A stretch of DNA of 64,000 nt from positions 310,001-374,000 of the forward strand of contig NZ_QKYK01000003.1 in assembly GCF_003426815.1 (NCBI RefSeq), written 5' to 3'. Below the pieces are notes generated by a model. It was not told where the DNA came from. It did no database searches and worked only from the letters and a program-made list of their open reading frames with translations. Each line of letters starts with the position of its first letter. The stretch's first letter is position 1. Below, piece by piece: positions 24,808-33,282 of this stretch. The translations under genes and the position numbers were made by a program. This DNA comes from Desertimonas flava. Lineage in GTDB: Bacteria > Actinomycetota > Acidimicrobiia > Acidimicrobiales > Ilumatobacteraceae.

Positions 24808-25796
24808 CCCGCCAACCATGCGGTTGTCGCGGCGAGCAACGCCGACAGCTCGTCGTCGAGGTGGAGGACGCTGATCGACGCCCCCGCCATCTCCAGCGAC
24901 GCCGCGTGCTCGCCGACCACGACATCCGCCACGGCGACCCCGGCCTTCGTCAGCCAGTGGTGGACCCGCCGGTAGACGATGTAGAGCTCCTCCATGGGCG
25001 TCGCCCCGAGACCGTTGATCAAGACGGCGGCCGGCGCTCCGGCCGGCATCGCCAGCTCGTCGAGCAGGGGCGGCATCAACTCGTCGACCACGTCGTCCGC
25101 CCGCTGCAACGGCCCCCTGCGCACACCGGGCTCACCGTGGATGCCCGTGCCGATCTCCATCTCGCCGGCGGCCAGCTCGAAGTTCGGCGTGCCGACGCCT
25201 GGCAGGATGGGTGCCGCGAGGGCGACGCCCACGCTCCTCGTGCGGTCGACGGCGCGCCGGGTCACCGATGCCGCCGTGGCCAGATCGTCGCCGCGGCGCA
25301 CGGCGGCGGCGGCAACGGCGTAGGCGAACCAGATCCCGGCGATGCCTCGCCGCCGCGCCCGCTCGTCGACCGGCGCCGACAAGATGTCGTCGTTGACGCG
25401 CACCGTCTCGACCTCGATGTCCTCGTCACCGGCCAGCTCGGCGGCCGCCTCGAAGTTGAGCTTGTCGCCGCCGTAGTTGCCGTACACGTACAGCACGCCC
25501 CGACCGGCGTCGACAGCCCGCGTGACCGCGAGCATCACGTCGGTGCTCGGCGACGCGAACATGTTGCCGACGGCGCACCCGTCGGCGAACCCGGTCGCCA
25601 CGTAGCCGACGAACAGCGGGAGGTGACCGAACCCACCTCCCGTGGCGACAGCGACGCGCGGTTGCGGCGGCGGGCCGCGCCGCACGACGGCTCGCGGCTC
25701 ACCGTCGACCTGTCGCACGCGGGCCGCGTGGGCGAGGACGAAGCCCTCTAGCGCCTCGTCCACGAAGTCGTCGGGGTCGTTCAGCAACTTCTGCAT
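24804..25796 (-). CDS. DhaK-type sugar/ketose kinase subunit
   Basis: The 330-residue protein opens MQKLLNDPDDFVDEALEG, as in DhaK, and retains the substrate-linking histidine in GTGIHGEPG near 218 and the Asp in YGNYGGDKLNF near 108. The usual GGGSGHEPxH loop is replaced by GGGFGHLPLF, which changes residues lining the pocket. It is therefore probably a kinase for another small ketose, such as an erythrulose- or apiose-derived compound; this is inference. It lies 9 bp after the HIBDH-like gene in the operon from 27153. Confidence 0.8.
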   Translation of the reverse strand: MQKLLNDPDDFVDEALEGFVLAHAARVRQVDGEPRAVVRRGPPPQPRVAVATGGGFGHLPLFVGYVATGFADGCAVGNMFASPSTDVMLAVTRAVDAGRGVLYVYGNYGGDKLNFEAAAELAGDEDIEVETVRVNDDILSAPVDERARRRGIAGIWFAYAVAAAAVRRGDDLATAASVTRRAVDRTRSVGVALAAPILPGVGTPNFELAAGEMEIGTGIHGEPGVRRGPLQRADDVVDELMPPLLDELAMPAGAPAAVLINGLGATPMEELYIVYRRVHHWLTKAGVAVADVVVGEHAASLEMAGASISVLHLDDELSALLAATTAWLAG

Positions 25797-25805
25797 CTCG
25801 GGTCC

Positions 25806-26747
25806 TCACTTCGCCGTGTCATGGACGGCGCCGTCGTGTGCCGTGTCCCGGCACGATCGCGCCCAGCGCGCGATCTCCGTGTGGTCGGCGCCCGGGGGTA
25901 GGGCCGCTGCGGCCTCGCCCCACAGGTCGACGGCGAGGCGGGCGAGGCGGGCGTCCACACCACCCGCCTCCGCCAGGCCCAGGGCGATGCGCATGTCCTT
26001 GACCATCAGGTCGAGGCTGAACCCGGAATCGAACGTGCCGGGCAGCACGAAGTTGGGCCACTTGTTCTCGGTCGATCCGCTCCGCCCGCTCGAGGTGTTC
26101 ACGACGTCGAGCACCTTCTCCAGGTCGAGCCCGAAGGCCTCGGCGGCCAGCAGCGCCTCGCTCGAGGCGAGCAGGTGCGACGCCGACATCAGGTTGTTGA
26201 GCGCCTTGACGGCATGCCCTGCGCCGTGGCCGCCGACGTGCACGATGCGTGACCCCAGATGGTCGAGCGTCGGGCGTACCCGACCGAGCACCTCGACGGG
26301 CCCGCCCACCATGATCGTGAGGGTGCCGGCGACGGCAGCCTTCACGCCGCCCGACACCGGGGCGTCGAGGAGCTCGACGCCCCGGCCGGCGGCGGCTTCG
26401 GCGAGGGCCTTCGTCCGCTGCGGCTCCGACGAGCTCATGTCCACGATCACGTCACCCCCGGCGAGCCCCGACAGCAGCCCGCCGTCCAGCACGACCTGCT
26501 CGACGATCGCCGAGTTCGGCAGCATGAGGATCACGACGCCGGCCCTCTCGGCGACGCCGACGACCGAGTCGTGGGCGGTCACCGCACCCAGCGGGACGAG
26601 CCGTTCGGCGGCGGCGCGGTCGACATCGTGGACGTGCAGCGAGAGCCCGGCGACGGCGAGCCGCTCGCTCATCACCGAGCCCATCTTCCCGAGACCGACG
26701 ACCCCCACGCTGCGGTCGCGCTCGGCCGGATCGGCCGCGTCAGACAT
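25806..26747 (-). CDS. 3-hydroxyisobutyrate-dehydrogenase-like oxidoreductase
   Basis: The 313-residue beta-hydroxyacid dehydrogenase has the NAD-binding GLGKMG near 18, the substrate signature DAPVSGGV near 127 and the catalytic Lys in HAVKALNN near 183. The family oxidises 3-hydroxy acids (hydroxyisobutyrate, tartronate semialdehyde, threonate). Its start overlaps the previous gene's stop by 8 bp. One of three paralogues in the window (others at 36901 and 59615). With a DhaKL kinase next door, it may act on a sugar-acid branch. Confidence 0.85.
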   Translation of the reverse strand: MSDAADPAERDRSVGVVGLGKMGSVMSERLAVAGLSLHVHDVDRAAAERLVPLGAVTAHDSVVGVAERAGVVILMLPNSAIVEQVVLDGGLLSGLAGGDVIVDMSSSEPQRTKALAEAAAGRGVELLDAPVSGGVKAAVAGTLTIMVGGPVEVLGRVRPTLDHLGSRIVHVGGHGAGHAVKALNNLMSASHLLASSEALLAAEAFGLDLEKVLDVVNTSSGRSGSTENKWPNFVLPGTFDSGFSLDLMVKDMRIALGLAEAGGVDARLARLAVDLWGEAAAALPPGADHTEIARWARSCRDTAHDGAVHDTAK

Positions 26748-27153
26748 CGGCGCCGAGCTCGTCGAGCACGCGCTCGGCGGTCCGGAACGACTCGAGCGCC
26801 GCCGGCGCGCCGCAGTACACGGCCGTCTGCAGGAGGACCTCGCGGATCTCCTCGCGGGTGCACCCGTTCCGGACGGCGCCGCGGACGTGGACGCCGAACT
26901 CGTGCATGCGGTTCATCGCCGTGAGGATGCCGAGGTTGATGAGGCTGCGGGTCCGGCGATCGAGGCCGTCACGTGTCCAGATGCGACCCCAGCAGTACTC
27001 CGTCACCAGCTCCTGCAGCGGCATCGCGTACTCGGTGGCATTCGCCATCGAGCGCTCGACGTGGTCGTCCCCCAGAACGGCTCGGCGCACCGCCATGCCG
27101 GCCTCGAGGGCGGGATTGGCCGCCTCCCGATCGATGTTGTCGCTCGTGGTCAT
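26740..27153 (-). CDS. Carboxymuconolactone decarboxylase family protein
   Basis: The 137-residue AhpD-like protein has the CMD core YCWGRIWTRDGLDRRTRSLI near 53, HEFGVHVRGAVRNG near 84 and VYCGAPAALE near 112. Members with this layout decarboxylate gamma-carboxymuconolactone (PcaC-type) or are simple peroxidase-like proteins; without a CxxC motif the decarboxylase-like role is favoured. ATG has GAGGGGA 7 nt upstream. First gene of the operon to 22715; a close paralogue lies at 60636. Confidence 0.8.
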   Translation of the reverse strand: MTTSDNIDREAANPALEAGMAVRRAVLGDDHVERSMANATEYAMPLQELVTEYCWGRIWTRDGLDRRTRSLINLGILTAMNRMHEFGVHVRGAVRNGCTREEIREVLLQTAVYCGAPAALESFRTAERVLDELGADV

Positions 27154-27190
27154 GTCGTAGTCCCCTCATCCGGCGCCGATTGGCGAGCCG

Positions 27191-27202
27191 ATCATATACG
27201 AT
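27191..27202 (-). promoter_or_regulatory. Cluster operator 8 (ATCATATACGAT)
   Basis: Near-perfect palindrome. Leftward TATGAT lies 38 nt before the ATG of the carboxymuconolactone decarboxylase operon (five genes to 22715). Confidence 0.75.
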
Positions 27203-27220
27203 CGCCGAACGATCGTCAGA

Positions 27221-27934
27221 TCAGGCGAGGGTTTCGGGGACGACGTCCCCGTGGAGGCCACCGCCGATGCGCTCCTCCAGCGAGTGCATCGTGCGCAGGC
27301 GGTGGTCGCGGGCGAACTGCTCGATCTTGACGATCGACGCGCCGATCTCGATCAGCCGCAACAGCTCCTCGTGCTCATCGACGCTGCTCAGCGCCCGCTC
27401 GGGTACGAACGTGAAGGCGGAGCGACGCGTGGTGCCGAGGAGCGACCACTCACGCTCGACGATCTTGGCGAGATGGACGTTCGGGCAGCGGTCGAAGAGC
27501 ACGCGATGGAACTGATGGTTGCGCTTGGTGAACTCGATCGGATCGAGCGCCTCGACCGTGCGGCGCAGTCCGTCGTTGATGCGGCGGGCCTTGGCGAGGT
27601 CGGTCGGGCGGATGTTCGGCACGGCCAGCGCCGTTGCCGCGCTCTCGAGGATCGCCAACGTCTCCGCCGTCTCGGGGTAGCGAGCGAGGTCGACGTTGGC
27701 CACGGCAGCACCGACGTTCCTGGTATAGGAGATGTACCCCTCGGCCTCCAGGCGCCTGATCGCCTCGCGCACGGGGACGACGCTGATGCCGATGTCACGG
27801 GCGATCTGCTCGATGACGAGACGCGACCCGGGCGGGAACGAACCGTCGAGGATCTTGCCACGGACGTGCGCGTACGCCTGATCGGTCTTCGACACCGGGG
27901 TCCCGGGGGTCGACGCGTCCTTCGCTGCAGCCAC
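27221..27934 (-). CDS. GntR-family regulator, FCD type (candidate cluster repressor)
   Basis: The protein of about 237 residues has an N-terminal winged helix-turn-helix (LVIEQIARDIGISVVPVREA, then RRLEAEGYI, at about residues 40-70) and a C-terminal FCD ligand-binding domain with metal-type histidines (HQFHRVLF near 142, EHEELLRLIE near 188). Such proteins usually repress until an aromatic or organic acid binds. The cluster palindrome lies over its own start; GTG 27934, rather than ATG 27946 or 27943, is 8 nt after the -10, as in its leaderless neighbours. Self-repression is likely. Confidence 0.85.
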   Translation of the reverse strand: MAAAKDASTPGTPVSKTDQAYAHVRGKILDGSFPPGSRLVIEQIARDIGISVVPVREAIRRLEAEGYISYTRNVGAAVANVDLARYPETAETLAILESAATALAVPNIRPTDLAKARRINDGLRRTVEALDPIEFTKRNHQFHRVLFDRCPNVHLAKIVEREWSLLGTTRRSAFTFVPERALSSVDEHEELLRLIEIGASIVKIEQFARDHRLRTMHSLEERIGGGLHGDVVPETLA

Positions 27935-27941
27935 CCGAGCC

Positions 27942-27953
27942 ATCATATAGGAT
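27942..27953 (-). promoter_or_regulatory. Cluster operator 9, over the GntR start (ATCATATAGGAT)
   Basis: Leftward reading gives TATGAT, which overlaps two upstream ATG codons of the GntR gene. The -10 would therefore remove those starts from the transcript and favour GTG 27934. Confidence 0.7.
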
Positions 27954-27996
27954 CAACTCAGCTCAGGCGGCAGACTCCCCGCTGCCACCGATCCGG

Positions 27997-29424
27997 CTAC
28001 CAGTCGGCGGCGACGAAGCGAGTCTCACAGAACTCGTAGATGCCCTCAGCACCCCCCTCTCGTCCGAGCCCGGACTGCTTCATGCCGCCGAACGGCGCGC
28101 TCGGATCGGACATGAATCCCCGGTTGAGACCGACCATGCCGACCTGCAGCCGCTCGGCGATGTTGAGCCCGCGGGCGAGATCCTGCCCGTAGATGTAGGC
28201 GGCGAGGCCCATCTCCGTGGCATTGGCCCACGCCACCGCGTCGTCATCGTCGTCGAAGCAGACGATCGGCGCCACCGGCCCGAAGAGCTCCCCGTCGAGG
28301 ATCTCGGCGCCGCTCTCGACGCCCGCGATCACCGTCGGCTCGAAGAAGAACCCCGGCCGCGACGCCGGCGAACCGCCCGTCACCACCTTGGCGCCGCTCG
28401 CGACGGCCGCCTCGACGGTTCGGTGCAGCCGGTCGACTGCGGCCGCCGAGATCACGGGCCCGCATCCGACGCCCGGTTCGACACCCGCCCCCACGACCAC
28501 CGCGGACATCTCGGTGGCGAGGCGATCGGTGAATTCGTCGGCCACCGCCCGGTGGACATAGAAGCGATTGGCCGCGACGCACGTCTGCCCGGTGTGCCGC
28601 ATCTTCGCCACCATGGCCCCGGCCACGGCGGCCTCGACGTCGGCGTCGGCGAGCACGATGAACGGGGCGTTCCCGCCCAGTTCGAGTGTCGACTTCAGCA
28701 CCCGCTGGGCGCTCTTGGCCTGCAGCGCCCGCCCGACGGCCGTCGACCCCGTGAACGAGAACATCCGTGTCGCCGGGTGCCCGATGGCGGCGTCGAACCA
28801 CGGCCCGGGCTCGTTCGTCGGCACGACGTTGACCAGACCCGGCGGCACGCCGGCATCGGTGAGCAGCTCGGCGATGAACAACGCCGTGAGCGGCGTCTCG
28901 GCCGCCGGCTTGATGACGGTGGCATTCCCGGCTCCCAGCGCCGGAGCGACCTTGCGGGTGATCATCGCGGCGGGGAAGTTCCAGGGCGTCACCATGACCA
29001 CGACACCGACGGGTGGATGGGAGACCAGCACACGACTGGCGCCCGACGGCGTCGAGGACAGGCGACCGGAGATGCGCACCGATTCCTCGGCGTTCCACCG
29101 GAGGAACTCGGCGGCGTAGTCGATCTCCCCGCGCGCCTCCGCCAAGGGCTTGCCCTGCTCCGCAGTGATGATCGCGGCCAACGCGTCGGCCCGCTCGTTC
29201 ATCAGGCGCCAGCTCTCACGAAGGATCTCGGACCGCTCGCGTGCCGGGCGCCGCGCCCACTCGGGCTGCGCCGCCGCCGCCGCGTCGACGGCAGCGGTCG
29301 CATCCTCGGGCGTCCCCGACGCCACGTCGGCGATCGTCTCGCCGGTGGCCGGGTCGAGCACCCCGATCGTCGCGCCGCCACCGCCGTCACGCCAGGTGCC
29401 GTCGACGAACAACTGTGTCCTCAC
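27997..29424 (-). CDS. Aldehyde dehydrogenase, succinate-semialdehyde-dehydrogenase-like
   Basis: The 475-residue enzyme has VTPWNFPAAM near 145, FSFTGSTAVG near 220, the catalytic Glu in LELGGNAPF near 245 and Cys in TGQTCVAANR near 280. These sequences fit the SSADH/GabD branch, and HpaI-type cleavage in this cluster would yield succinate semialdehyde, so oxidation to succinate with NAD(P)+ is a good prediction. The GTG start overlaps the P450 stop. It is the last gene before the convergently placed GntR promoter. Confidence 0.82.
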   Translation of the reverse strand: MRTQLFVDGTWRDGGGGATIGVLDPATGETIADVASGTPEDATAAVDAAAAAQPEWARRPARERSEILRESWRLMNERADALAAIITAEQGKPLAEARGEIDYAAEFLRWNAEESVRISGRLSSTPSGASRVLVSHPPVGVVVMVTPWNFPAAMITRKVAPALGAGNATVIKPAAETPLTALFIAELLTDAGVPPGLVNVVPTNEPGPWFDAAIGHPATRMFSFTGSTAVGRALQAKSAQRVLKSTLELGGNAPFIVLADADVEAAVAGAMVAKMRHTGQTCVAANRFYVHRAVADEFTDRLATEMSAVVVGAGVEPGVGCGPVISAAAVDRLHRTVEAAVASGAKVVTGGSPASRPGFFFEPTVIAGVESGAEILDGELFGPVAPIVCFDDDDDAVAWANATEMGLAAYIYGQDLARGLNIAERLQVGMVGLNRGFMSDPSAPFGGMKQSGLGREGGAEGIYEFCETRFVAADW

Positions 29425-30701
29425 GAGGAGCCTCCGCCGAGTCGGACGGGCAGCTCCATCGGCCCGCGGTGCGACGTGTTCGGGGAGAAGTGGTACGTCG
29501 TCGGGACGAGCTCGAGGTCCGGGAGTCGCTGCGTCAAGATCTCGAGGAAGACCCGCAGTTCGAGCCGAGCCAGCGGTGCACCGAGGCAGTAGTGGGCGCC
29601 GAAGCCGAACGACAGATGGTTGCGGGCATTGGCACGATCGAGATCGAGCACGTCACCGTCCGGGAAGTGCCCCTCGTCGTGGTTGGCCGAGCCGAGCAAC
29701 ACGAGGAGGCGCGAGCCCGCCGGCACGGAGACTCCCGACAGCTCCACGTCGACCCGGGCCAGACGCCGCCACGCGACGACGCTGCAGTCGTAGCGGATCA
29801 GCTCCTCGACAGCGTTGGGGATCTCGTCCGGCCGCTCGACGAGTCGGCCCCACGCGCCCGGCGTCGAGAGCAACGCCCGCACCGCCAGGCCGGACTGGTT
29901 CGTCGTCGTCTCGTGACCGGCCATCAACAACCCGAACAGGGTCTGGGCGACGCGGCCCCGATCGAAGTCCTCGGGCCGCTCGATCTCGATGCGCCGGAGC
30001 AGCTCGCTCGTGTAGTCCTCGCCCGGGTCCTCCTGCAGCCGGTCGACGAGATCGAAGCAGTACTGGAGGTAGGCCACGAACTCGGGCAGTTCGCTGCGCA
30101 CTTCGGCCGGCGAGAGCTGGCCCCAGGTGAGCAACGCCCGGCCGGCCGACCAGCGCTTGACCCGTTCGATGTCCGCATCGGGGATCCCGAGGAAGACGAA
30201 CAACACCTCGGCGGGGACGTCGCACAGCATCGCGTCGACGAGGTCGACGACCTCGCCACGCCGGAGCCGCTGCTCCACCCGATCGACCGCGGCCGTCGCC
30301 AGCCGGGTCACGTGTGGCTCGAGCCAGCTGATGCGGCGCGGGTTGAACGCGTCGCGCAGGAAGCCCCGCACCATGGTGTGTGACGGCGCATCGTTGTTGG
30401 ACAGGTTGGGCCGCAGCCCGAATCGGTGACTCTCGAACCACTCGACGGCATCGGCCGGCCACGGGCACACGGGATCTTGAACGTTCGCCGCGGAGAACGC
30501 GTCGACGTCGCGCAGGACCCGCTTCACGTCGTCGTACCGGGACACCACCCAGTGATCGATCTCGGCGCTGTAGAAGACCGGCTCGTCGAGCCTCGCTCGC
30601 GCGAAGAACGGATACGGGTCGTCGAGATAGGGCGGCCGGAACGGATCGAACTCACTGCCCAGTCCCGTCACCGGGCATCCGGCCGGGGCGTGCGATGACA
30701 T
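29421..30701 (-). CDS. Cytochrome P450
   Basis: The 426-residue P450 has the I-helix AGHETTTNQ near 262 (acid-alcohol pair E-T), a K-helix EELIR near 305 and the heme-binding loop FGFGAHYCLGAPLA near 370. Expected to be a soluble monooxygenase needing ferredoxin and reductase; a possible ferredoxin and reductase lie at 55529 and 50831. ATG 30701 or GTG 30707 may be used. Operon with the following aldehyde dehydrogenase. A half-site ATCATG at 30728 lies upstream. Confidence 0.87.
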   Translation of the reverse strand: MSSHAPAGCPVTGLGSEFDPFRPPYLDDPYPFFARARLDEPVFYSAEIDHWVVSRYDDVKRVLRDVDAFSAANVQDPVCPWPADAVEWFESHRFGLRPNLSNNDAPSHTMVRGFLRDAFNPRRISWLEPHVTRLATAAVDRVEQRLRRGEVVDLVDAMLCDVPAEVLFVFLGIPDADIERVKRWSAGRALLTWGQLSPAEVRSELPEFVAYLQYCFDLVDRLQEDPGEDYTSELLRRIEIERPEDFDRGRVAQTLFGLLMAGHETTTNQSGLAVRALLSTPGAWGRLVERPDEIPNAVEELIRYDCSVVAWRRLARVDVELSGVSVPAGSRLLVLLGSANHDEGHFPDGDVLDLDRANARNHLSFGFGAHYCLGAPLARLELRVFLEILTQRLPDLELVPTTYHFSPNTSHRGPMELPVRLGGGSS

Positions 30702-30727
30702 GACCACGAGGATGACGACGGGCCAAG

Positions 30728-30733
30728 ATCATG
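30728..30733 (-). promoter_or_regulatory. Possible half-operator upstream of the P450 (ATCATG)
   Basis: Left half of the cluster palindrome in the P450/LysR intergenic region. The right half is absent (TAAAGC), so it may be chance. Confidence 0.25.
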
Positions 30734-30773
30734 TAAAGCGTGAGTTAGTGAGGTCGTGGATTAAGGTGGGCTT

Positions 30774-31718
30774 GTGTCCACCTCGGTCACACTCCGGCAG
30801 CTCGAGTACTTCGTGGTCACGGCGCGTGCCGGCACGATGGCCGCCGCGGCCGCGTCGCTCCACGTGTCGGCGACCGCCGTCTCACTCGGCATCGCCCAGC
30901 TCGAACGCACGCTCGGGACGCAACTCCTGTTGCGCACCCGACATCAGGCGCTGGCCCTCACCGGGCCCGGACGCGAACTGCTCGCCGATGCCGTGAGCAT
31001 CGTCGCCGACGCCGAGAAGATGGAGGCGCGGCTTCGCGAGCAGGCCGCCGGCCTGCACGGCACCGTGTACACCGGGTGCTTCGGGACGTTGGCGCCCTTC
31101 GTCGTGCCGCGATGGGTCACCGAGTTGCAGCAGCGGCACCCCGATCTGCGCGTGGAGGTCCACGAGGACTCCGCCGACGAGCTGCAGCGGGCCGTGCTCG
31201 ACGGCCGCAGCGAGCTCGCCGTCCTCTACGGCATCGATCTGCGCAGCGGCCTCGACTCGGTCACGGTCTCGGAGGCCCATCCCTACGTCGTGCTCCCCGT
31301 CGACCATCGGCTGGCGAACCGCCGATCGATCCGGCTTCGCGAAGTCGCCAAGGAGCCGATGATCCTCCTCGAGTCGCCGCCCAGCCGGCACCACATCTCG
31401 TCGCTCCTCCAGGCGGCCGGCATCGAGCCGCGCGTCGAGCGCATCACCCACAGCTTCGAGACGCTCCGATCGTTCGTCGCCAGGGGGCACGGATGGGGCA
31501 TCCTCGTCCAGCGCCCGGCGTCGAACACCAGCTACGAGGGCCTGCCGCTCGCCACGGTCGCCATCTCCGACCCGGTCGCTGCCGCACCGGTGGTGGCGGC
31601 CTACGCGCAGGGCGTGCGCCGCTCCCGCCGGGCCGAGGTCTGCATCGACGCCCTGCGCACCGTGCTGCAGAGCGACGAGACGCCCCACCTGGCACAACCG
31701 GCGACTGATCATATATGA
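30774..31718 (+). CDS. LysR-family regulator
   Basis: The 314-residue regulator has the N-terminal helix-turn-helix (TLRQLEYFVVTARAGTMAAAA, cited here in two parts: TLRQLEYFVVT and AGTMAAAAASLHVS) and a substrate-binding domain from about 90 (YTGCFGTLAPFVVPRWVTEL). LysR proteins usually activate a divergent gene on binding a pathway intermediate; the divergent gene here is the P450 at 30701. GTG 30774 is followed by a clean frame. Related to the second LysR at 57225. Confidence 0.87.
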   Translation: MSTSVTLRQLEYFVVTARAGTMAAAAASLHVSATAVSLGIAQLERTLGTQLLLRTRHQALALTGPGRELLADAVSIVADAEKMEARLREQAAGLHGTVYTGCFGTLAPFVVPRWVTELQQRHPDLRVEVHEDSADELQRAVLDGRSELAVLYGIDLRSGLDSVTVSEAHPYVVLPVDHRLANRRSIRLREVAKEPMILLESPPSRHHISSLLQAAGIEPRVERITHSFETLRSFVARGHGWGILVQRPASNTSYEGLPLATVAISDPVAAAPVVAAYAQGVRRSRRAEVCIDALRTVLQSDETPHLAQPATDHI

Positions 31719-31719
31719 T
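31708..31719 (+). promoter_or_regulatory. Cluster operator 10, perfect palindrome, homoprotocatechuate operon
   Basis: ATCATATATGAT with flanking G and C (14-bp perfect palindrome 31707-31720). TATGAT at 31714-31719 acts as -10 and the GTG at 31726 is exactly 7 nt on. It also overlaps the stop of the LysR gene. Confidence 0.85.
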
Positions 31720-31725
31720 CATCTC

Positions 31726-33213
31726 GTGGCTGCGCCGATCCCCTCACCGACGAAGATCATCGCGCTCCACCTCGGGTACCGCAGCCGGGCCGCCGAGCGC
31801 GGCCGGGTTCCGGACCATCCCTCGTACTTCCTGAAGCCCGTCTCCTCGATCGCCGCGTCGGGGGCTCCCGTGCTCCGCCCCACCGGTTGCGAGCTGCTCG
31901 CCTTCGAGGGCGAGGTCGCCCTGGTGATCGGCACGCGTGCCCGGCGGGTGTCACCGGACCGCGGCTGGGCCCACGTCGGATGGGTGACGGCGGCGAACGA
32001 CCTCGGCGTGTACGACCTGCGCTACGCCGACCGGGGCTCGAACCTCCGGTCCAAGGGAGCCGACGGCTTCACCCCGCTCGGCCCCGAGTACCTCCCCGCC
32101 GACGGTCTCGATCCGACTGAGCTGGAGCTGACGACGTGGGTGAACGGAGCCGTCGCCCAGCACGCGATCCTCGGCGACGAGTTGCTGTTCGACCTCGGCT
32201 ACCTCGTCGCCGATCTCTCCCGCCTGGTGACCCTCGAGCCGGGCGACGTCGTGCTGACCGGAACTCCGACCGGCTCGACCGTCGTGCAGCCGGGCGACGT
32301 CGTCGAGGTCGAGGTCCGCGCCGGGGAGCGCTCGACGGGGCGGCTCTGCACACCCATCGAGCAGTCGCCGAACGAGCTCGCCGACTGGGGTGCGATGCCG
32401 GCGCCGACCGAACAGGACCGACGCGACGCCTTTGGCACCGGCGGCGACGCCGGGACGACACCCGCACCGGCGCCCACGCTCGAGGAACGCCTCGTCGAGC
32501 GCTACGGGGAGGCGGTCGCGGCCGGTCTTCGAACGGTCAGCACCGCGACGCTGACGTCCCAGCTCATGAAGCGCCGCCTCAACGGCTGCATGCTCGGCGA
32601 GCTCCATCCGACCCATCCCGAGGCCCGGCTGGTCGGCTTCGCCAGGACGCTGCGGTACCTCCCGCACCGCGAGGACCTCTTCGCCTCCCGGGGCGGCGGG
32701 TTCAACGCCCAGAAGCGAGCGGTCGAGGCCGTCCAACCGGGCGACGTCCTCGTCGTCTCGGCCCGTGGCGAGCGCAACGCCGGCACGATCGGCGACATCC
32801 TGGTCCAGCGGGCCATCGTGCGCGGCGCATCCGGCATCGTCACCGACGGCGGCGTCCGCGACGCTGCGGCGGTGGCCGGGCTCGACATCGCGGTGTACTT
32901 CGCGTCGAGCCACCCCGCTCCACTGGGGCGTCACCACGTGGCCTGGGACCTCGACATCGCCGTCGACTGTGCCGGGAGCCTCGTGGAGCCAGGAGACCTG
33001 CTGGTCGGGGACGGCGACGGCGTCGTGGTCCTTCCCGACCACGTCGTCGTCGAGGTCGTCGAGGCGGCCATCGCTCAAGAGCGCGAGGAGCGGTTCATCC
33101 TCGACCGGGTGCTCGCCGGCGAATCGGTCGACGGGCTGTACCCCATGAACGCCGAGTGGCGGGCCCGCTACGAGGCGTCCGACGATTCGTCCGGGACCGC
33201 CCCACCCGCGTGA
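31726..33213 (+). CDS. Fumarylacetoacetate-hydrolase/RraA fusion
   Basis: The 495-residue protein joins two enzymes. Residues about 1-215 are a fumarylacetoacetate-hydrolase domain (metal Glu in CELLAFEGEVALVIG near 55, VYDLRYADRG near 95, DVVLTGTPTG near 180), the type that decarboxylates or isomerises homoprotocatechuate intermediates (HpaG-like). Residues about 250-480 are an RraA-like domain (LGELHPTHPEARLVG near 290, GIVTDGGVRDAAAV near 365), whose relatives are pyruvate aldolases. The fusion would link decarboxylation to aldol cleavage. Leaderless GTG at 31726, first gene of the hpa-like operon. Confidence 0.85.
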   Translation: MAAPIPSPTKIIALHLGYRSRAAERGRVPDHPSYFLKPVSSIAASGAPVLRPTGCELLAFEGEVALVIGTRARRVSPDRGWAHVGWVTAANDLGVYDLRYADRGSNLRSKGADGFTPLGPEYLPADGLDPTELELTTWVNGAVAQHAILGDELLFDLGYLVADLSRLVTLEPGDVVLTGTPTGSTVVQPGDVVEVEVRAGERSTGRLCTPIEQSPNELADWGAMPAPTEQDRRDAFGTGGDAGTTPAPAPTLEERLVERYGEAVAAGLRTVSTATLTSQLMKRRLNGCMLGELHPTHPEARLVGFARTLRYLPHREDLFASRGGGFNAQKRAVEAVQPGDVLVVSARGERNAGTIGDILVQRAIVRGASGIVTDGGVRDAAAVAGLDIAVYFASSHPAPLGRHHVAWDLDIAVDCAGSLVEPGDLLVGDGDGVVVLPDHVVVEVVEAAIAQEREERFILDRVLAGESVDGLYPMNAEWRARYEASDDSSGTAPPA

Positions 33214-33282
33214 CCGACTCGCCGTGCAGCGCCCGGTCCCCAACCATTTCCATCCATCCGCCCGCAACCCACGAAGGCAGCA

